64,000 nt of DNA from Pristionchus mayeri (GCA_036245805.1 BTRK01000001.1:3162001-3226000), one strand, 5' to 3'. Shown: positions 43,076 through 54,320, numbered from the stretch's first letter. Numbers and translations: made by a program. The notes: generated by a model from the letters alone, not told the origin.

Positions 43076-43322
43076 CACCAACATTGACCTGCGTCGTACG
43101 TCCGCTATTCCCTCATTGGCCGCATTTGCGAAACCTGGGAGAAATAAATAGTCAGATTTACGCTCCACTCTCAGGGCAAAAACGTCATGATTGTCGAATT
43201 CGTATGTTGGTATGTTGGTTGCGAAGATTACCAATTTTAAACTTTCAAATATAAATTTGTTGCAAAAAAAGTTCGAAATATTTACCATCTGGCGCATCCG
43301 ACTCTGCGGCTTCACCTGCCAT
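43076..43322 (-). CDS. Predicted first two exons of a host gene
   Basis: Exon 1 (43286-43322) starts at an ATG in the context CAACAACATGG and encodes MAGEAAESDAPDG up to donor GTAAAT. After a 151-bp intron ending TTTATTTCTCCCAG, exon 2 (43076-43134) continues in phase as FANAANEGIADVRRRSMLV to donor GTAAGA. Together they make exactly 32 codons, ending in phase 0. This is the best-formed start of the minus-strand family. The N-terminus is acidic and small-residue rich, without a signal peptide. Exon 2 has decayed relatives near 19620, 46550, 53780 and 56130. GC-rich DNA immediately upstream may be its promoter. Confidence 0.55.
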
Positions 43323-43599
43323 GTTGTTGCTTCCGCTGGACTTTCGAGAAACGATAGAAAAAACTACAATGGACGACCTCACACCAATAATACAATCTCC
43401 ACAACCGATACACACTCACCGTCGATCTTGATTTAATAGTCAAACTTGTTCCAGATATATTTCTCTCTATATTTAGACACGGCAAGCTCCGCCCACTTTG
43501 CTCGGGCACGATTCCTCTCTAAAGCAAGATTTAGGGAGCACGAGCTTCATTCGCAACCAAATCGATCGCTCTAAACTGATTCATCTAGATCTCCCCTCT

Positions 43600-44110
43600 A
43601 TCTATCAGTGACCTGAGGCGGAACATCCATGTTCGTGTTTGAGTATGTCAGCATACGATTTAAAGGTTGCGAAAAGGCGAAATCATCCCTCAAAGTGGGA
43701 GCACTTAGCTCCCCCTTTGGCCATTTGTTACTCAAGGCCTAAGGCAACTTACTATTAAAACAGAGCATTCAAAAGTTAAGGCGCTGACCCGTGCTTCAAA
43801 GAAGATCAGTTTGAGGGGAGCTCATTAAGCGAGAGAGGCAAACGCGAAACTCCGCCTCCTCGCCCTCCCTCTTCTCGCCTGTTTCTGCCCCGGCGTGTGT
43901 AGAGAGCAGCGCGCCTACGAGAGAGCGCGGGCGCAGCCCACATTCGTCTCACCTATCAGGGGTGAGGCGCATCCGGGAAATGGCGAAGCCCTGCCCAAAT
44001 TTTTGGCGATTTAACTGGAGAGGCGGCGGAATTGGCTCCGCCCCTTTCTTCCTCGTCTCGCTTTTCTGCCGCTCTCCGTTGACACCTTTTCACCTACTTT
44101 ATGACCTCTA
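43600..44110. promoter_or_regulatory. GC-rich segment upstream of the 43-kb start exon
   Basis: The composition switches to GC-rich with many CpG (GCGCGCCTACGAGAGAGCGC, CTCCGCCTCCTCGCCCTCC, GGCTCCGCCCC). Much of the rest of the window is AT-rich. It lies 280 bp upstream of the predicted ATG at 43322 on the minus strand. I infer a promoter, but GC-rich repeat sequence is an alternative. Confidence 0.35.
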
Positions 44111-44114
44111 GCTC

Positions 44115-45330
44115 GATTCAGAGATGAGATGTCGACAAACGGCCAAAAGAATGATTTTTTTTGGATCCCTGTGGGCATTTTGAGCATAGTAAGGGTGGCA
44201 TAGGCTTATTTCGACCATACCCCTTGTGGTCCCTATATATATTTACAGTTTTTTTTTGTTTTTGTCCAATACAAAACCGCCGAATAATCAGCGTTGGAAT
44301 ATCAAAATGGTATCAAAAAATCGTGAAACACAGAATATTTGAAGGAAAAGCTGCACACATTGTCGATAATTTCCGATTGCAAGACAAGCCTAAACCAAGA
44401 AAAAGTATTACTGATATGTAATTGGATCGCTTAAAACTGCCAAAAATACGTGTCTAGAAGTTGTCGTCGAGGATCGAAAGGACGGTTTCGCGCCTAATGA
44501 AAAATATGAAAATTTGCCGCAGATGGAAGAGAAAATTTGTCGTAGATAGAAGGTGTGCTCGGCATAAGTAAAAATAGTAAGATTATCACGATCATCGCGA
44601 TCGAAAACATGCCCAATGTTCGTGGTTTTTGGATTACAAACGACGGGAAATAATTTTTGGAATTTGCACCTCTGTGGCCACACGTTTCATAACTATCATA
44701 AAGATATGCGCAAGGAAATGGTATCAGTGAGAAGTCGTTTGGAATGGGATAAAATATGAAAAACAAACTTTAACTTTTCGGGGATACACACTTTGGAAAT
44801 GTTTCACTTTATTTCCTTCGACCACTCACACAGCAATTTCTCCTCTTTCGTCCACAGTGGCAGTATCTTGAAGAACAACATGACGCCGTATTATGCCTGC
44901 AATAAAGACAGATAGATTTATTTTAATAGAGGAGATTTAGAGTACGAATATAATTAAGCTATGGAGCGACCATATCTCTCAGAGCAGTAACACGAAACTA
45001 CCAACACCGCCCAGTTGTGCAATTAACTCTCTTCTCTATGCACCATTCTATATAACAACAACATACTTAACCAGTCAATAAACTTCCAGATCAAAGAGCT
45101 CCTTGATCTTCCATACTCCTCACCTTTATTATTTTTGACGCCTTACAATCCACGCACATGAGCACCATGGAAAAAATACACAAATCTCTCACTATTATTA
45201 GCATCAGCAAAAATATTACTGCGAATTAACGCATCCAGTAGAGTGTGTAATAATTTATATTGAACATCGAAGAGAGCTCGTACTGATCAGTGCAGTGCTC
45301 AACCACTCTTCCTCGTCATTCGAGACAGGA
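44115..45330. other. Mostly unassigned sequence
   Basis: ORFs at 44161-44421 (+) and 44408-44766 (-) have no supporting splice or homology evidence. A diverged QLRAPDM-type segment (RVTALRDMVAP then stop, minus) lies at about 44970-45010. Confidence 0.35.
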
Positions 45331-45336
45331 CTTCAC

Positions 45337-45364
45337 CTGGTCGAAATCGCCTTGAGTTCTTGAT
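45337..45364 (-). CDS. Predicted micro-exon (28 nt), IKNSRRFRP
   Basis: Acceptor AGTTATCTCAG and donor CCAG/GTGAAG are good and only 28 nt apart, encoding IKNSRRFRP plus one base. A diverged match (CAGCCAGGTAGAG) lies at 16470-16490. Splice borders this short can occur by chance. Confidence 0.3.
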
Positions 45365-46119
45365 CTGAGATAACAATAAAAGATCAAAAGAATATGACAT
45401 CCATTGTGCTTATTACATAGGGCTCAATCGTAATGCTTTAAATTGCCTTTCATTAGGCTATGCACATCCAACCCAACACCCTCACCTGATCTTCTTTGAT
45501 GGACGACATCGACCCTCCTGCTGAGTATCGAAGATTTCGACTCTTTCGTAGTGAGTGACGGCAAACTCTTCTTTTGTTTGAAATTGTGTTTTTCACCTCT
45601 TTAGGAGTCAAAAATGTGATACAAATTGATTATACATTATTGTAGAATCTTTTTAGCAATTATAATATACAGTTTCAAAAATAGTGGGTCGGTAATAACA
45701 TAGACATCAAAGTTTTCGAAATTTTCCATGACTTGTTGATTGCGAGTTATCACTGGATTGTATAAAGATACTAAATTGATAAAAACAATACTGCCGTACT
45801 TCCTGTTTTAGTAAACACACTCATCAAAGAAGCCGGACTACAGTATCCCTTGGATACCGTTTCTCACTCTCCGCTGTGCCCGTCATCACTCAAACTAGAC
45901 TGCCGTCGCATTTGCAGAAGATAGAGACGAGAGAGGCCGGACGAATATCCATTGGTTCGATTTGCACACTCATTAGTTCGGTCTGGTCTGTTCGAATGCG
46001 CTACCAACTGATTACTAATTGGTACGATCAGCATAATTATATTTTGGGAAAAATGTACAAACATGCATATCTTTTCAAACGCGTGTTTTCAAGAAAAAAA
46101 ACAATACTTTTGATATGGT

Positions 46120-46319
46120 TTATCTGAATGCCGAGATAGCCTGCAACTGTTGCTGTTGCGAGACTCCGCCCCCACATATGGAGGGAGTGGTCGGAATGGC
46201 TGCAGCTGCACCGAATGAAGACGATGGAGCGGTCTGTGCATGTGAAAGATCGGGTTTATTTAATCTAGTCGCCGTGGAAAAATCAAACTCTTCATATTCA
46301 CAAAGGCCTTTACCAAAGC
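46120..46319 (-). CDS. Predicted terminal exon, Q/A-rich tail
   Basis: The acceptor TTATGTTTCAG is followed by GFGKGLCEYEEFDFSTATRL, then NKPDLSHAQTAPSSSFGAAA and a tail with PTTPSICGGGVSQQQQLQ before a stop. Entry phase is 1, as in the other terminal exons. The whole 66 codons are open. Comparable DNA at 55660-55860, 18470-18680, 19830-20070 and 12050-12200 has decayed. This is the most complete copy of its exon type. The low-complexity tail does not indicate a function. Confidence 0.5.
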
Positions 46320-46514
46320 CTGAAACATAAAACAAGATGGAGTAATTTCTAGGAAATTCGAACTTCACGCACCTCCACAACCAAAGGTGAACTTGGGTTG
46401 GCTCTAGCCGCAGCCGTTGTACAGAACGGAGCTACAGTATGGACTGCAGACTCTGCAAAGACGGTTCTGGCAATAATCAAGTGTCGATTTGTATAATTAA
46501 AAACCGAATGCACT

Positions 46515-46585
46515 CGTGAGCTTCGATCTTTCGCCATCGTACAATCGCCCATGTTATGTTTCTGCGAAACCCGAGAGAGATACAT
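46515..46585 (-). pseudogene. Diverged GFAN exon
   Basis: CTCTCGG/GTTTCGCAGAAACA parallels CTCCCAG/GTTTCGCAAATGC at 43134, but the acceptor AG has become GG. The following codons no longer match. It lies 200 bp upstream of the terminal exon at 46120-46319. Confidence 0.35.
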
Positions 46586-46849
46586 GTTCAGTACTACCTT
46601 AAACATCTATGCAGTTCGCTTTCGCTTTTGTCTATCTTGTTGCATTGTCGAATTCTTGCGATTATTCGTTACTTACGCCCCATTTATTGCTGCTCTTCAG
46701 GTTTTGTGGCTGGTGCTGTTGCGCTTCTGCCAATACATATGACCGGCAGAGGTTATCAGCGATTAATCTCTCGGTAGTTCTATTTTTGAAATATATAATT
46801 TTGCTGAAGCCTCTAGAGCCAGGAGGAGGTAGGAATGCTTTTTAATTGT

Positions 46850-48170
46850 GTTGCCCTGAGCGAACGATGACTACCGACATATCTGCTTCACTTGCAATTT
46901 ACCTTTGCCCAAGTTGTCCTTGAAGTGATAGTGGTTTGGGATAACAGATTAATTTTTAAAAAATATTAATTTAAAAACTTCCAGTTGAAGTCGAATGTGA
47001 GGGGATGTCATTTTCTTTATTTTCCCAACAGCAGTTTACCGATGAGTGTTACGATGGCAGAAGTACGACACCCTCGAGTGCATTCAGGGAGTTTATTTGA
47101 GTTGTTTATTGTATAAATTGAGGCTCTATGTGGAACGTCTTCGACTAGGGCTTCTCACTCGTCTACCAGGGAAATGTGAGTTGCACAGCAAGGATATCCG
47201 TCTATAGTGAATTGAGCTTTCGCTAATCGGAACACTAATCCATTATTTGTAAAGCAAATTAAAATAATATTTTCCACTTGTGACCCCTGCAACTATAGTG
47301 CACGTATTATATAGAAACATTTGAACTTTCGCATTTTTCGATTACTAGAAATACAAGATTGTCATTATTGCCTAAAGCCAATATTGCCAAAATTGCGATT
47401 TCTGGTGCTCATTGAATCGATACATCCCCTTACAAGGCAACATTCCATTGACTTAGCCCAGCCGACTATTTGTAGATAAAGAGTTGTTTTGTTTGTTCAG
47501 TTAACCACAAAAGTTAGAACATTATTCAATGCCGGAATCAGAAAGTTGTCGAATATTCGAATTTCGATGATCAAATTTCATGGACAGCGTGATGGACGCT
47601 ACACCCATTGGTAGAATAATTGCATCGTTGCGTAAATACAATTGTATGCTTATCATGGAATACGCTTTCCGTTTTACAGCATTTGAGATCCATACATCTA
47701 TTGTGGTGAATATACAGTAATGACAAGCGTTTCTCTCGACGTTCCGTGAGGGGCAAGTTTCCAAAGGAAGGTCTTTCGAAAAGGCTTTGGTAAAGGATCA
47801 GTTTCAAATGATGTATGGTGATTTACATATTTAGTACTTTTCACTTATGTCATATCTTAGCTCTCCCTGGATTGCTGAACCAAAAACTAATCAGGTGAAC
47901 ATCCCATTGATGTATCTTTGACTTCGTCATTGTGCGATGGAAAGAATATCCACGCACTCAACAAGCATACATAACAATATGATAATCAGGCGACAACACT
48001 AGATGGAGTATTCCGGAATCGAAAATTTGAAAATCTAACATAACTTTCTTTCCATCCTGATAGATCACATCATGAGCCAGGGGATCAAGGTTGTACTGAC
48101 GCTTGCAAAAGCGACTGGTCTTCGCTCTTTTCAGGGTCTAAAAAATTCACATGGAAACAGCGGCCGACTA
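46850..48170. other. No supportable gene
   Basis: AT-rich DNA with short ORFs on both strands (for example 47522-47807, minus) and no splice, homology or repeat support. Confidence 0.35.
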
Positions 48171-48174
48171 TTCA

Positions 48175-48650
48175 GCCACCCATTTGTCAATTTTGACGTA
48201 TTAATGATTTTGCAACCGATCCTCACGCGAATGGCTTCGCGAGAAATCCCAGCAATGATAGCTTGCCATTGAAACACAAATGTGCCAAAATAAACAAGCG
48301 ACTGGAGCAACCGAAAACAACCGCATATCTAACCAAAATGCGTATAGTAAACGCAGATTTTTAATTATGTTGATTAATAACCTTACAGCAGCGCTAGGTT
48401 TCCGCATATCTGAATTTATTTATGTCGATGTTCACAACATCGATGATTGCTAAATTTCACCGCCGATGACGGACAACTGACCGAAAACACCTGGAACAGT
48501 GAGGAATAATCACAGCAATGCATTTGCTTCAAATATGGGCTCACTTGCTTTACACTCGTCCATCCATCTAAATATATTCAAGTCTAATACAAATTTTTCA
48601 ACTAGGTGCACTGGTGAAGCACACTAGTCATATCATTGGAGGATATTCTA
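48175..48650 (-). pseudogene. Block collinear with 56190-56640
   Basis: In the same order as at 56 kb, it carries a GCCATTGAAACACAAATGTGCC segment, AACCGCATATCTAACCAAAAT, GCAGCG..GGTTT, then CTTCAAATATGGGC and AACTAGGTGCACTGGTGAA. This is a segmental duplicate about 8 kb from its partner. No frame is preserved. Confidence 0.45.
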
Positions 48651-48852
48651 ATGAACAATAACAGTTGATTTCCTAAGGAATATAACAAAAATAAAAAGAA
48701 CAATTAAAACTTTCACCCAAATTGTTTCCACCTCTAAAAAACTGAATAGTTTGTTATGGGCTATCTCCTGACTCTTATACATATTTTTTTTCCAAAAATA
48801 ACACAACCGTTAATTGATTGGTGCTGAGAGCTAACATTCTTCTCTACCGGTA

Positions 48853-49874
48853 CTCCATTTTCACTATTTCGAAGCAGAGATGATGAAAAAATAAGTTTTA
48901 AGATTGGGGAATGGGAATTATCATGGAAAAATCCGTTTTTGAATCGTTCGAAAAATATCGGTTTTCGAATTCTCGTTTTTGCTCAAATTTGGGCATCTGA
49001 AAGTGTCGATTTTTGAATACATGAAGATGCGCTTTCTGCAATAAGTAAAGAATACTTCCAAGTAAATAAGAAAATGTACATATAAGCTTCTGTGCGCAGT
49101 TCTAGATTCGGGTTTTTGATATTCAACATTGCAAAATTGGTACTATCGACAAACATTTTGATTGAAATCGATTGAAATCAAGTCAATTTGGTGATTTCAC
49201 ACCAGAATGCAATTTATAATGCAAAAATTAAGCAGTAAAAATGGCGGAGATCTTATTTCGGAAAAACAATGACTCAAATGCTCGATTTTCCCAACGTTTA
49301 CCCACTGAAATTTTAGCCGATTCGCTCTGATAACTATCGCAATTTATATTGAGATATGAGAGAGTAGTAGATTAGTAACATTAAACAAAAATATGTTCGA
49401 CAGCTGCTCCACTTTCAAAGATATTTTGGATCCAATTTAGTCAAAATCTAGATTTCTCAAAATAATTGATTGCGTATTTACGTACTAATGAGCTTTATTT
49501 TTGCATCATAAATTGCATTGTGGTGTGAAATCACCAAATTGACTTGATTTCAGTCGATTTCAATCAAAAAATGTTTGTCGATAGTACCAATTTTGCAATG
49601 TTGTATCTCAAAAACCAGAATCTAGAAGTGCACACAGAAGCTTATATGTACATTTTCGTATTTACGTGGAAGTAATCTTTACTTCATGCGGAAAGAGCAT
49701 CTTCATATTTTCATAAATCGACACTTTCAGATGCCCAAATTTGAAGAAAATCGAGAATTCGAAAACCGATATTTTTCGAACGATTCAAAAACGGATTTTT
49801 CGATGATAATTCACATTCCCCAATCTTGAAACTTATTTTTTCGTCATCTCTGCTTCGAAATAGTGAAAATGGAG
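48853..49874. mobile_element. Fold-back element F (1.0 kb)
   Basis: Arms of about 370 bp (48853-49220 and 49500-49874) are inverted copies sharing CTCCATTTTCACTATTTCGA, AATCCGTTTTTGAATCG and GAAATCACCAAATTGACTTG. The loop is about 280 bp. Neither classic terminal repeats nor a target duplication is evident. Several homopolymer differences separate the arms. Confidence 0.8.
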
Positions 49875-50581
49875 ACGATAGACAGGACAAACCTGAAATT
49901 CCTAACAATTGTTCCATTTTCCTCTATTTGGCAGACCCCTCGTATGCGGCTTTTTTGGCGCGAAAATTTGCATTCAGGGATAACTTTTCACAAGGAATTT
50001 AAGGAACATACTTAAAAGTACGTCTGGCATGTAACATTTTTTCGACGACCAATTTGATAATTTAAATGGCGATAAGTTTTTTCCCAGGTGAGCTAGCGTT
50101 TCACTTCTAACAGTAAAAATGCTTATCTCGTCGAGCTCTTTCAGAATTACTATATATGTAAGGTGTTTGCATAAGCCGTTCAAAAGATACATTGTTATAA
50201 TAATTAAACATTTAATTTACATTGTTATAATAATTAAACATTTAATTAAACATATCATAAGTATTAGGCCTATCGATACTATATTTCATACAAAACAAAA
50301 GTACTCTCGAATTCTTGCTATTGGACGCATCCACGCCACGCATTAACATATTTTTAATTCAATCGCAATCAATCCATCAACCAACACGCCATGCCTTTCC
50401 ATGCGATGAACGATCAGTGTAGCATAAAATAGCCGTCTAGCCCAATCGTTCATGTCACACTCAGTTTCATTTGTTATTTGAAAAATACTATTTGCGTTGA
50501 TTATTTTACCCACACTCTACATATACCATTTCTTTGATCTAATTTGACGGTTTAGAACAATACAATGTCGGTATCACATTA

Positions 50582-50736
50582 TCATCTACCCTTGGTCTTC
50601 TGCTCATATGCAGCAACTGCTGCATTGGTCGCAGCAACTGCAGCTGCTCCGTTGGTCGTCGCGTCGTCAGCTGCTGTTGCTGCAACAGTCGACTTGCCGA
50701 AGATAGAAGAGAATCCGGATGATAGAGTAGAAGAGG
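50582..50736 (-). CDS. Predicted terminal exon, FGKST + alanine-rich tail
   Basis: The acceptor ACCTTCTCTGCAG is followed, in phase 1, by SSTLSSGFSSIFGKSTVAAT and an Ala/Thr-rich tail ending AYEQKTKGR and a stop. A decayed copy is at 10520-10610. Shared phase and position make it equivalent to the Q/A-rich terminal exons at 17546-17643 and 46120-46319. The opposite strand is also open here, but the acceptor and the paralogue favour the minus strand. The function is unknown. Confidence 0.5.
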
Positions 50737-50977
50737 CTGCAGAGAAGGTAATCTTTGAATGCAAATTAGTTATACACTGGCAAGCTATACACTGGCCAGA
50801 CGAATAGGCAATTTCTTATCAAATATTCGTGAAACATAAATGCAACGAGAATTTTTGCAACCTCGAAATGGGAAGAAATGTGAGTGTGTGATTCTGCGCT
50901 TCTCTAATAATATTAATAATTCGTAAGCACTATCGAGCACTAAAGCGATGCATCTTGTGTAAATACTATTATGCTGT

Positions 50978-51250
50978 ATTCATAGTCGAAAAAAGGGTGT
51001 TGGTACGAAATGGAAATCATTTTTCACAACCAAGGTTTGGGAACCGAGAGAACAAAGGAATTAATTACATCGTCCTTTGTTATCTCGGTTCCCAAAACCT
51101 TGGTTGTGAAAACTGATTTATATTTCGTACCAACACCGAAAAAAGCTGAAGGGTCACTCTCTTCATTTTCCTCTCTCTCTCACCGGTCGACCAGTCGAGA
51201 GAGTGCGAGAGATGAAGAGAGTGACTCCTCAGCTTTGGTCGACTATGAAT
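50978..51250. mobile_element. Hairpin MITE (outer) interrupted by a second hairpin MITE
   Basis: The outer element has ends ATTCATAGTCGA and TCGACTATGAAT and a stem AGCTGAAGGGTCACTCTCTT against AAGAGAGTGACTCCTCAGCT. Its left stem is split by the 142-bp element at 50996-51137, which lies between GAAAAAAG repeats. Restoring a single GAAAAAAG reunites the stem. The outer unit before insertion would be about 120 bp. Confidence 0.75.
50996..51137. mobile_element. Inner hairpin MITE, 142 bp, 8-bp target duplication
   Basis: Almost the whole element is one stem. GGTGTTGGTACGAAAT pairs with ATTTCGTACCAACACC, and CACAACCAAGG with CCTTGGTTGTG, around a loop ATTAATTACATC. GAAAAAAG flanks both sides (50988-50995, 51138-51145). 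A transcript would fold into a long hairpin of about 65 bp. Confidence 0.8.
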
Positions 51251-51361
51251 GGGCCATTAGATTGTTGCGAAAGTCTTGCTCCTTTTTGTCTATAATGAGT
51301 GAAGGAAATTTCGTGTTTACACAAAAATAATACTTCCAGTCCCAGGTTCCCTTTGATATTT

Positions 51362-53010
51362 CATTCATTCATTCATTCATTCATTCATTCGTTTATTCCG
51401 TTAGGTGGGAGTTCAAGAAATAACGAGAGGGTATACAAGAAACGGATGTCCGTCGATTGGATCGAATCGGTTGAAGGTTGCTAGGCAGCAAGGGTAGGGG
51501 AGGGGACGGGATCAAAGATCAAGCCGAGTGGCAATAATAGACGGGGGATAAAAAGTGGGGGGTTGTGAACGGATATAACTAGAAAATACACTATGCGAAG
51601 AACTAACATATTCTATGGGAAGAGCATTCCAAATGGACATGGTTCTAGATACAAGAGTGGAACAAGAATTATTTGGTATGAAAGGTAAAGATATACGAAG
51701 TGGGTGTGCATTTCTGAGGGGGCGAGTGAGTGGCGCGCGTGTAAGTAGAGAAGAAATATCAAGAGAATAACGGCTGTGGATAATCGAATGGAGGAATAAT
51801 ATATCAATTATGAACCTACGGCGTTCTAAAGTCATTAGATTAAGCTCATGGAGCCGATGCTTATATGATATAGGAGGGAGGGAACAGCGTACATACATTC
51901 TGCGGGTATAGTCACGCTGAACTCTTTCAAGCTCTTTAGTCAATGCTACACTATGTATAGGATTCCAGATAATGGAGCAATATTCGAGATTTGGGAGGAT
52001 GAAAGTATTATACGATTTGAGATATAACTCAATAGAATTGCTACGAAAGGATTTAAAAATTAGATTAGATTTGGTACGGGCTTTAGAAATAATTTTACTA
52101 ATATGGGATGAGAAAGAAAGAGAAGGGGAGAAATGCACTCCTAGATCTTTAATGATACATTTACTTGGGTCATTGCTAGGCTCGTTTAAGATAACACCGT
52201 TAATGGTGAATAGTTTACGGGGATTATGTCGGCCATAGTGAACAATGTGACATTTAGTTTCAGAAACGCCAAGATTCCACTGCGAGGACCAGTTAGAAAC
52301 AATATCTAGAGCGGATTGCAAGTCATCTGAGAACAGAGGGGCTTCAGCGAACAACTTGAGGTCGTCTGCATACACAGAATAATAAATGGAGGCCGGGAAT
52401 TTTACACAGATATCATTGATAAATATGATGAAGAGGAGAGGCCCGAGACAAGATCCCTGTGGCACGCCAGATATGACCGGGGATGGTGGGGAAAATGAAG
52501 TGTCAATAAATACGGATTGCGTACGACCAGAGAGATATGAATGGAACCATGATACAATGTGATTAGAGATGCCTAACTCGGACAATTTATGTAACAATAA
52601 TCTATGATCAATAGAATCAAAAGCTTTTCTGAAATCTATGTAAATTGTGTCAAAAGGAGAGCCATGCTTAGAGATGCGGAGATAATGTGCATAAGTCTCA
52701 GCAAGATTAGTGGAAGTTGATCTACAATTTCTGAAACCAGATTGGTGAGGGTCAAATAAGTTGTTCTGGTCAAGAAACGCCGTAATTTTACCTATGATAA
52801 TCTTCTCAAAAACTTTACACACAGATGAAGTAAGTGAAATAGGACGAAAATCTGTTATAGAGTTACTAGATTTTTTTGGAATAGGTTTAACTAAAGCTTG
52901 ACGCCATTGAAATGGCACTTGGGAGGTAAGCAGAGACTTGTTAAAAATAGTAAGGAGAGGAGATACAACAGATAATCTACACCTCGAAAGAACTTTCACA
53001 TTATAGATTT
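51362..53010 (-). mobile_element. 5'-truncated CR1/Jockey-type LINE
   Basis: The 3' end is at the left, with a (TTCA)n run on the plus strand, equal to (GAAT)n on the element strand. This is close in style to the AATAAG repeats of the first LINE. Homology begins inside the reverse transcriptase, so about two thirds of the element is missing, as in normal truncated retrotransposition. It interrupts the ELLAHEID block of a host paralogue, whose halves lie at about 51320-51350 and after 53020. Confidence 0.85.
51512..52999 (-). CDS. LINE reverse transcriptase, N-terminally truncated
   Basis: There are 495 open codons. They hold RT motifs FRPISLTS at 51, FDTIYIDFRKAFDSIDHR at 116, GVPQGSCLGP at 178 and the catalytic YADD at 210, followed by the C-terminal domain seen in the 32-35-kb LINE (ALTRPLR-type block near the end). 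No frameshift or stop occurs, so the insertion is fairly young. The endonuclease is absent, and the first codon in the open frame is GTG, not a real start. It cannot move by itself. Confidence 0.9.
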   Translation of the reverse strand: MKVLSRCRLSVVSPLLTIFNKSLLTSQVPFQWRQALVKPIPKKSSNSITDFRPISLTSSVCKVFEKIIIGKITAFLDQNNLFDPHQSGFRNCRSTSTNLAETYAHYLRISKHGSPFDTIYIDFRKAFDSIDHRLLLHKLSELGISNHIVSWFHSYLSGRTQSVFIDTSFSPPSPVISGVPQGSCLGPLLFIIFINDICVKFPASIYYSVYADDLKLFAEAPLFSDDLQSALDIVSNWSSQWNLGVSETKCHIVHYGRHNPRKLFTINGVILNEPSNDPSKCIIKDLGVHFSPSLSFSSHISKIISKARTKSNLIFKSFRSNSIELYLKSYNTFILPNLEYCSIIWNPIHSVALTKELERVQRDYTRRMYVRCSLPPISYKHRLHELNLMTLERRRFIIDILFLHSIIHSRYSLDISSLLTRAPLTRPLRNAHPLRISLPFIPNNSCSTLVSRTMSIWNALPIEYVSSSHSVFSSYIRSQPPTFYPPSIIATRLDL

Positions 53011-53219
53011 TTAATATTGCTACTAGCTACAGCATTACTCCCTACCGTTCCTCTTGACAATGATAGTCACAAACACCAAGGAGAGCGGAGAGATCTGCAG
53101 AGGGATACGGTAGTGTTGAAAGGATATTGATTATGAATGGATTTGTGAAGCTCCGGAGACTAGATAGCTTGTGAATTATGGAAGACACGTGTACATAATT
53201 TGATTTTCTCTTCACTTAC

Positions 53220-53340
53220 CCGCATACATTCTATTCCAGGTTACTCGCCACTTGGAATAGATTCATAGAGTGCAACTCAAGTCTCCCTGGCAGTCAAGGT
53301 GGCAGGATGCGTCAAAAATGTGCACGATGGGACCTGAAAT
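53220..53340 (-). pseudogene. Copy of the PIVHIFD exon
   Basis: The acceptor ATTTCAG is followed by PIVHIFDASCHLDCQGDLSC and then a stop. The equivalent at 5150-5270 reads PMVHIFDNATYL. The internal donor seen at 40600-40700 is lost. Confidence 0.4.
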
Positions 53341-53484
53341 AGACAAGATTAAAGTGATTAATGTAAGCTGCAAATAGATTATACAACATTATATTATCTA
53401 TTTATTATTCTAGAATTGCAGACAGATTCGATCAGAGACTACTACGGGGTCAGATTTTAAAAAAAAGTAAAATGACCTGTTGAA

Positions 53485-53559
53485 TCAATCGGAAGCAATA
53501 TTCTTCGCGAAAATATAGTAGAGGAAGGCTGCTGCTGAGGCGATGAGGAGAGACTGCAT
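53485..53559 (-). CDS. Short hydrophobic ORF / exon (24 codons)
   Basis: The minus strand encodes MQSLLIASAAAFLYYIFAKN followed by IASD and a stop, with mostly GC-ending codons. It is one membrane span with a short polar tail. ATGCAG could itself be an acceptor (TTCATGCAG), in which case this is a terminal exon of a tail-anchored protein and not a separate microprotein. Homologous but altered DNA is at 8590-8700 and 17140-17240. Confidence 0.45.
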   Translation of the reverse strand: MQSLLIASAAAFLYYIFAKNIASD

Positions 53560-53754
53560 GAATTTTCGATGAGATATCAATGTAACGCTAATAATATTTT
53601 CGAAATAACCGTTCAAGAATGAACCGTTCAAGAAACAGTGGTTTTCTACTACTATCTATAACAATTTTAGAGGTACCAAAAAAAAAAGAAGAAAAGAAAT
53701 CAAATTCTACCTGATCCTCCAAATAAAAAAATCACGGGCGCACGTCAGCATTCG

Positions 53755-53905
53755 TCATTCCCTCATCGTTTCCCTCATCGGCTTAAAAAAGAGAGAAATT
53801 ACCTCTCTCAATACATTGTCAAATAAGAATAATTTATTATTTTTCCAATCACTTCAAGGGAAACCTCCGGAAAGGTTAATTGCTAATGAAACGCTGATGT
53901 GGCAG
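53755..53905 (-). pseudogene. Copy of the SLEV and GFAD exons
   Basis: EVSLEVIGKIINYSY is followed by a stop and a GTAATT donor-like site. Then DEGMTNADVRP lies after TTTTTTAAG, parallel to NEGIADVRR at 43 kb. Stops in both parts mark a pseudogene. Confidence 0.4.
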
Positions 53906-54320
53906 CACTTTTGTTTGAAGCAAAAAGAGGCACCGTTTCACGGTCCAAATTTAACGTATAATCATACGACAATCAGATCTATTGCGTCCTAAAGTACTCT
54001 CTATCGTCATCTGAACAATTTTCATGTTGCTTAAAGGAGGAGCAAAGGCAATTTCAATTTTTGAAGCTTTCATATCTCCCCAACGATAATAAGTTCCGAA
54101 ATTTTCACATTGATATCTCCATTACGAACAGAGTTATCGGGAGTTGGCTGGGAGCCAAATCAGGGAAAGCTCAGGCAGTGCGCGAGAAAGCACGCGACTT
54201 GAAGAGAGTTCTCCTCTAATTGAAACATATTTAAACCGGGCGCGCGTTTGCCTTTACTCCTCCTTTAACTGTAGTATTGTTCAAGAATACAAAACAATGT
54301 CTACTTTGATAAGGCTGATT

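Noticed and set aside
50565..50807. 80-aa plus-strand alanine-rich ORF
   Set aside because: The minus strand has the acceptor, the phase and a paralogue at 10.5 kb (SSGFS, FGKST).
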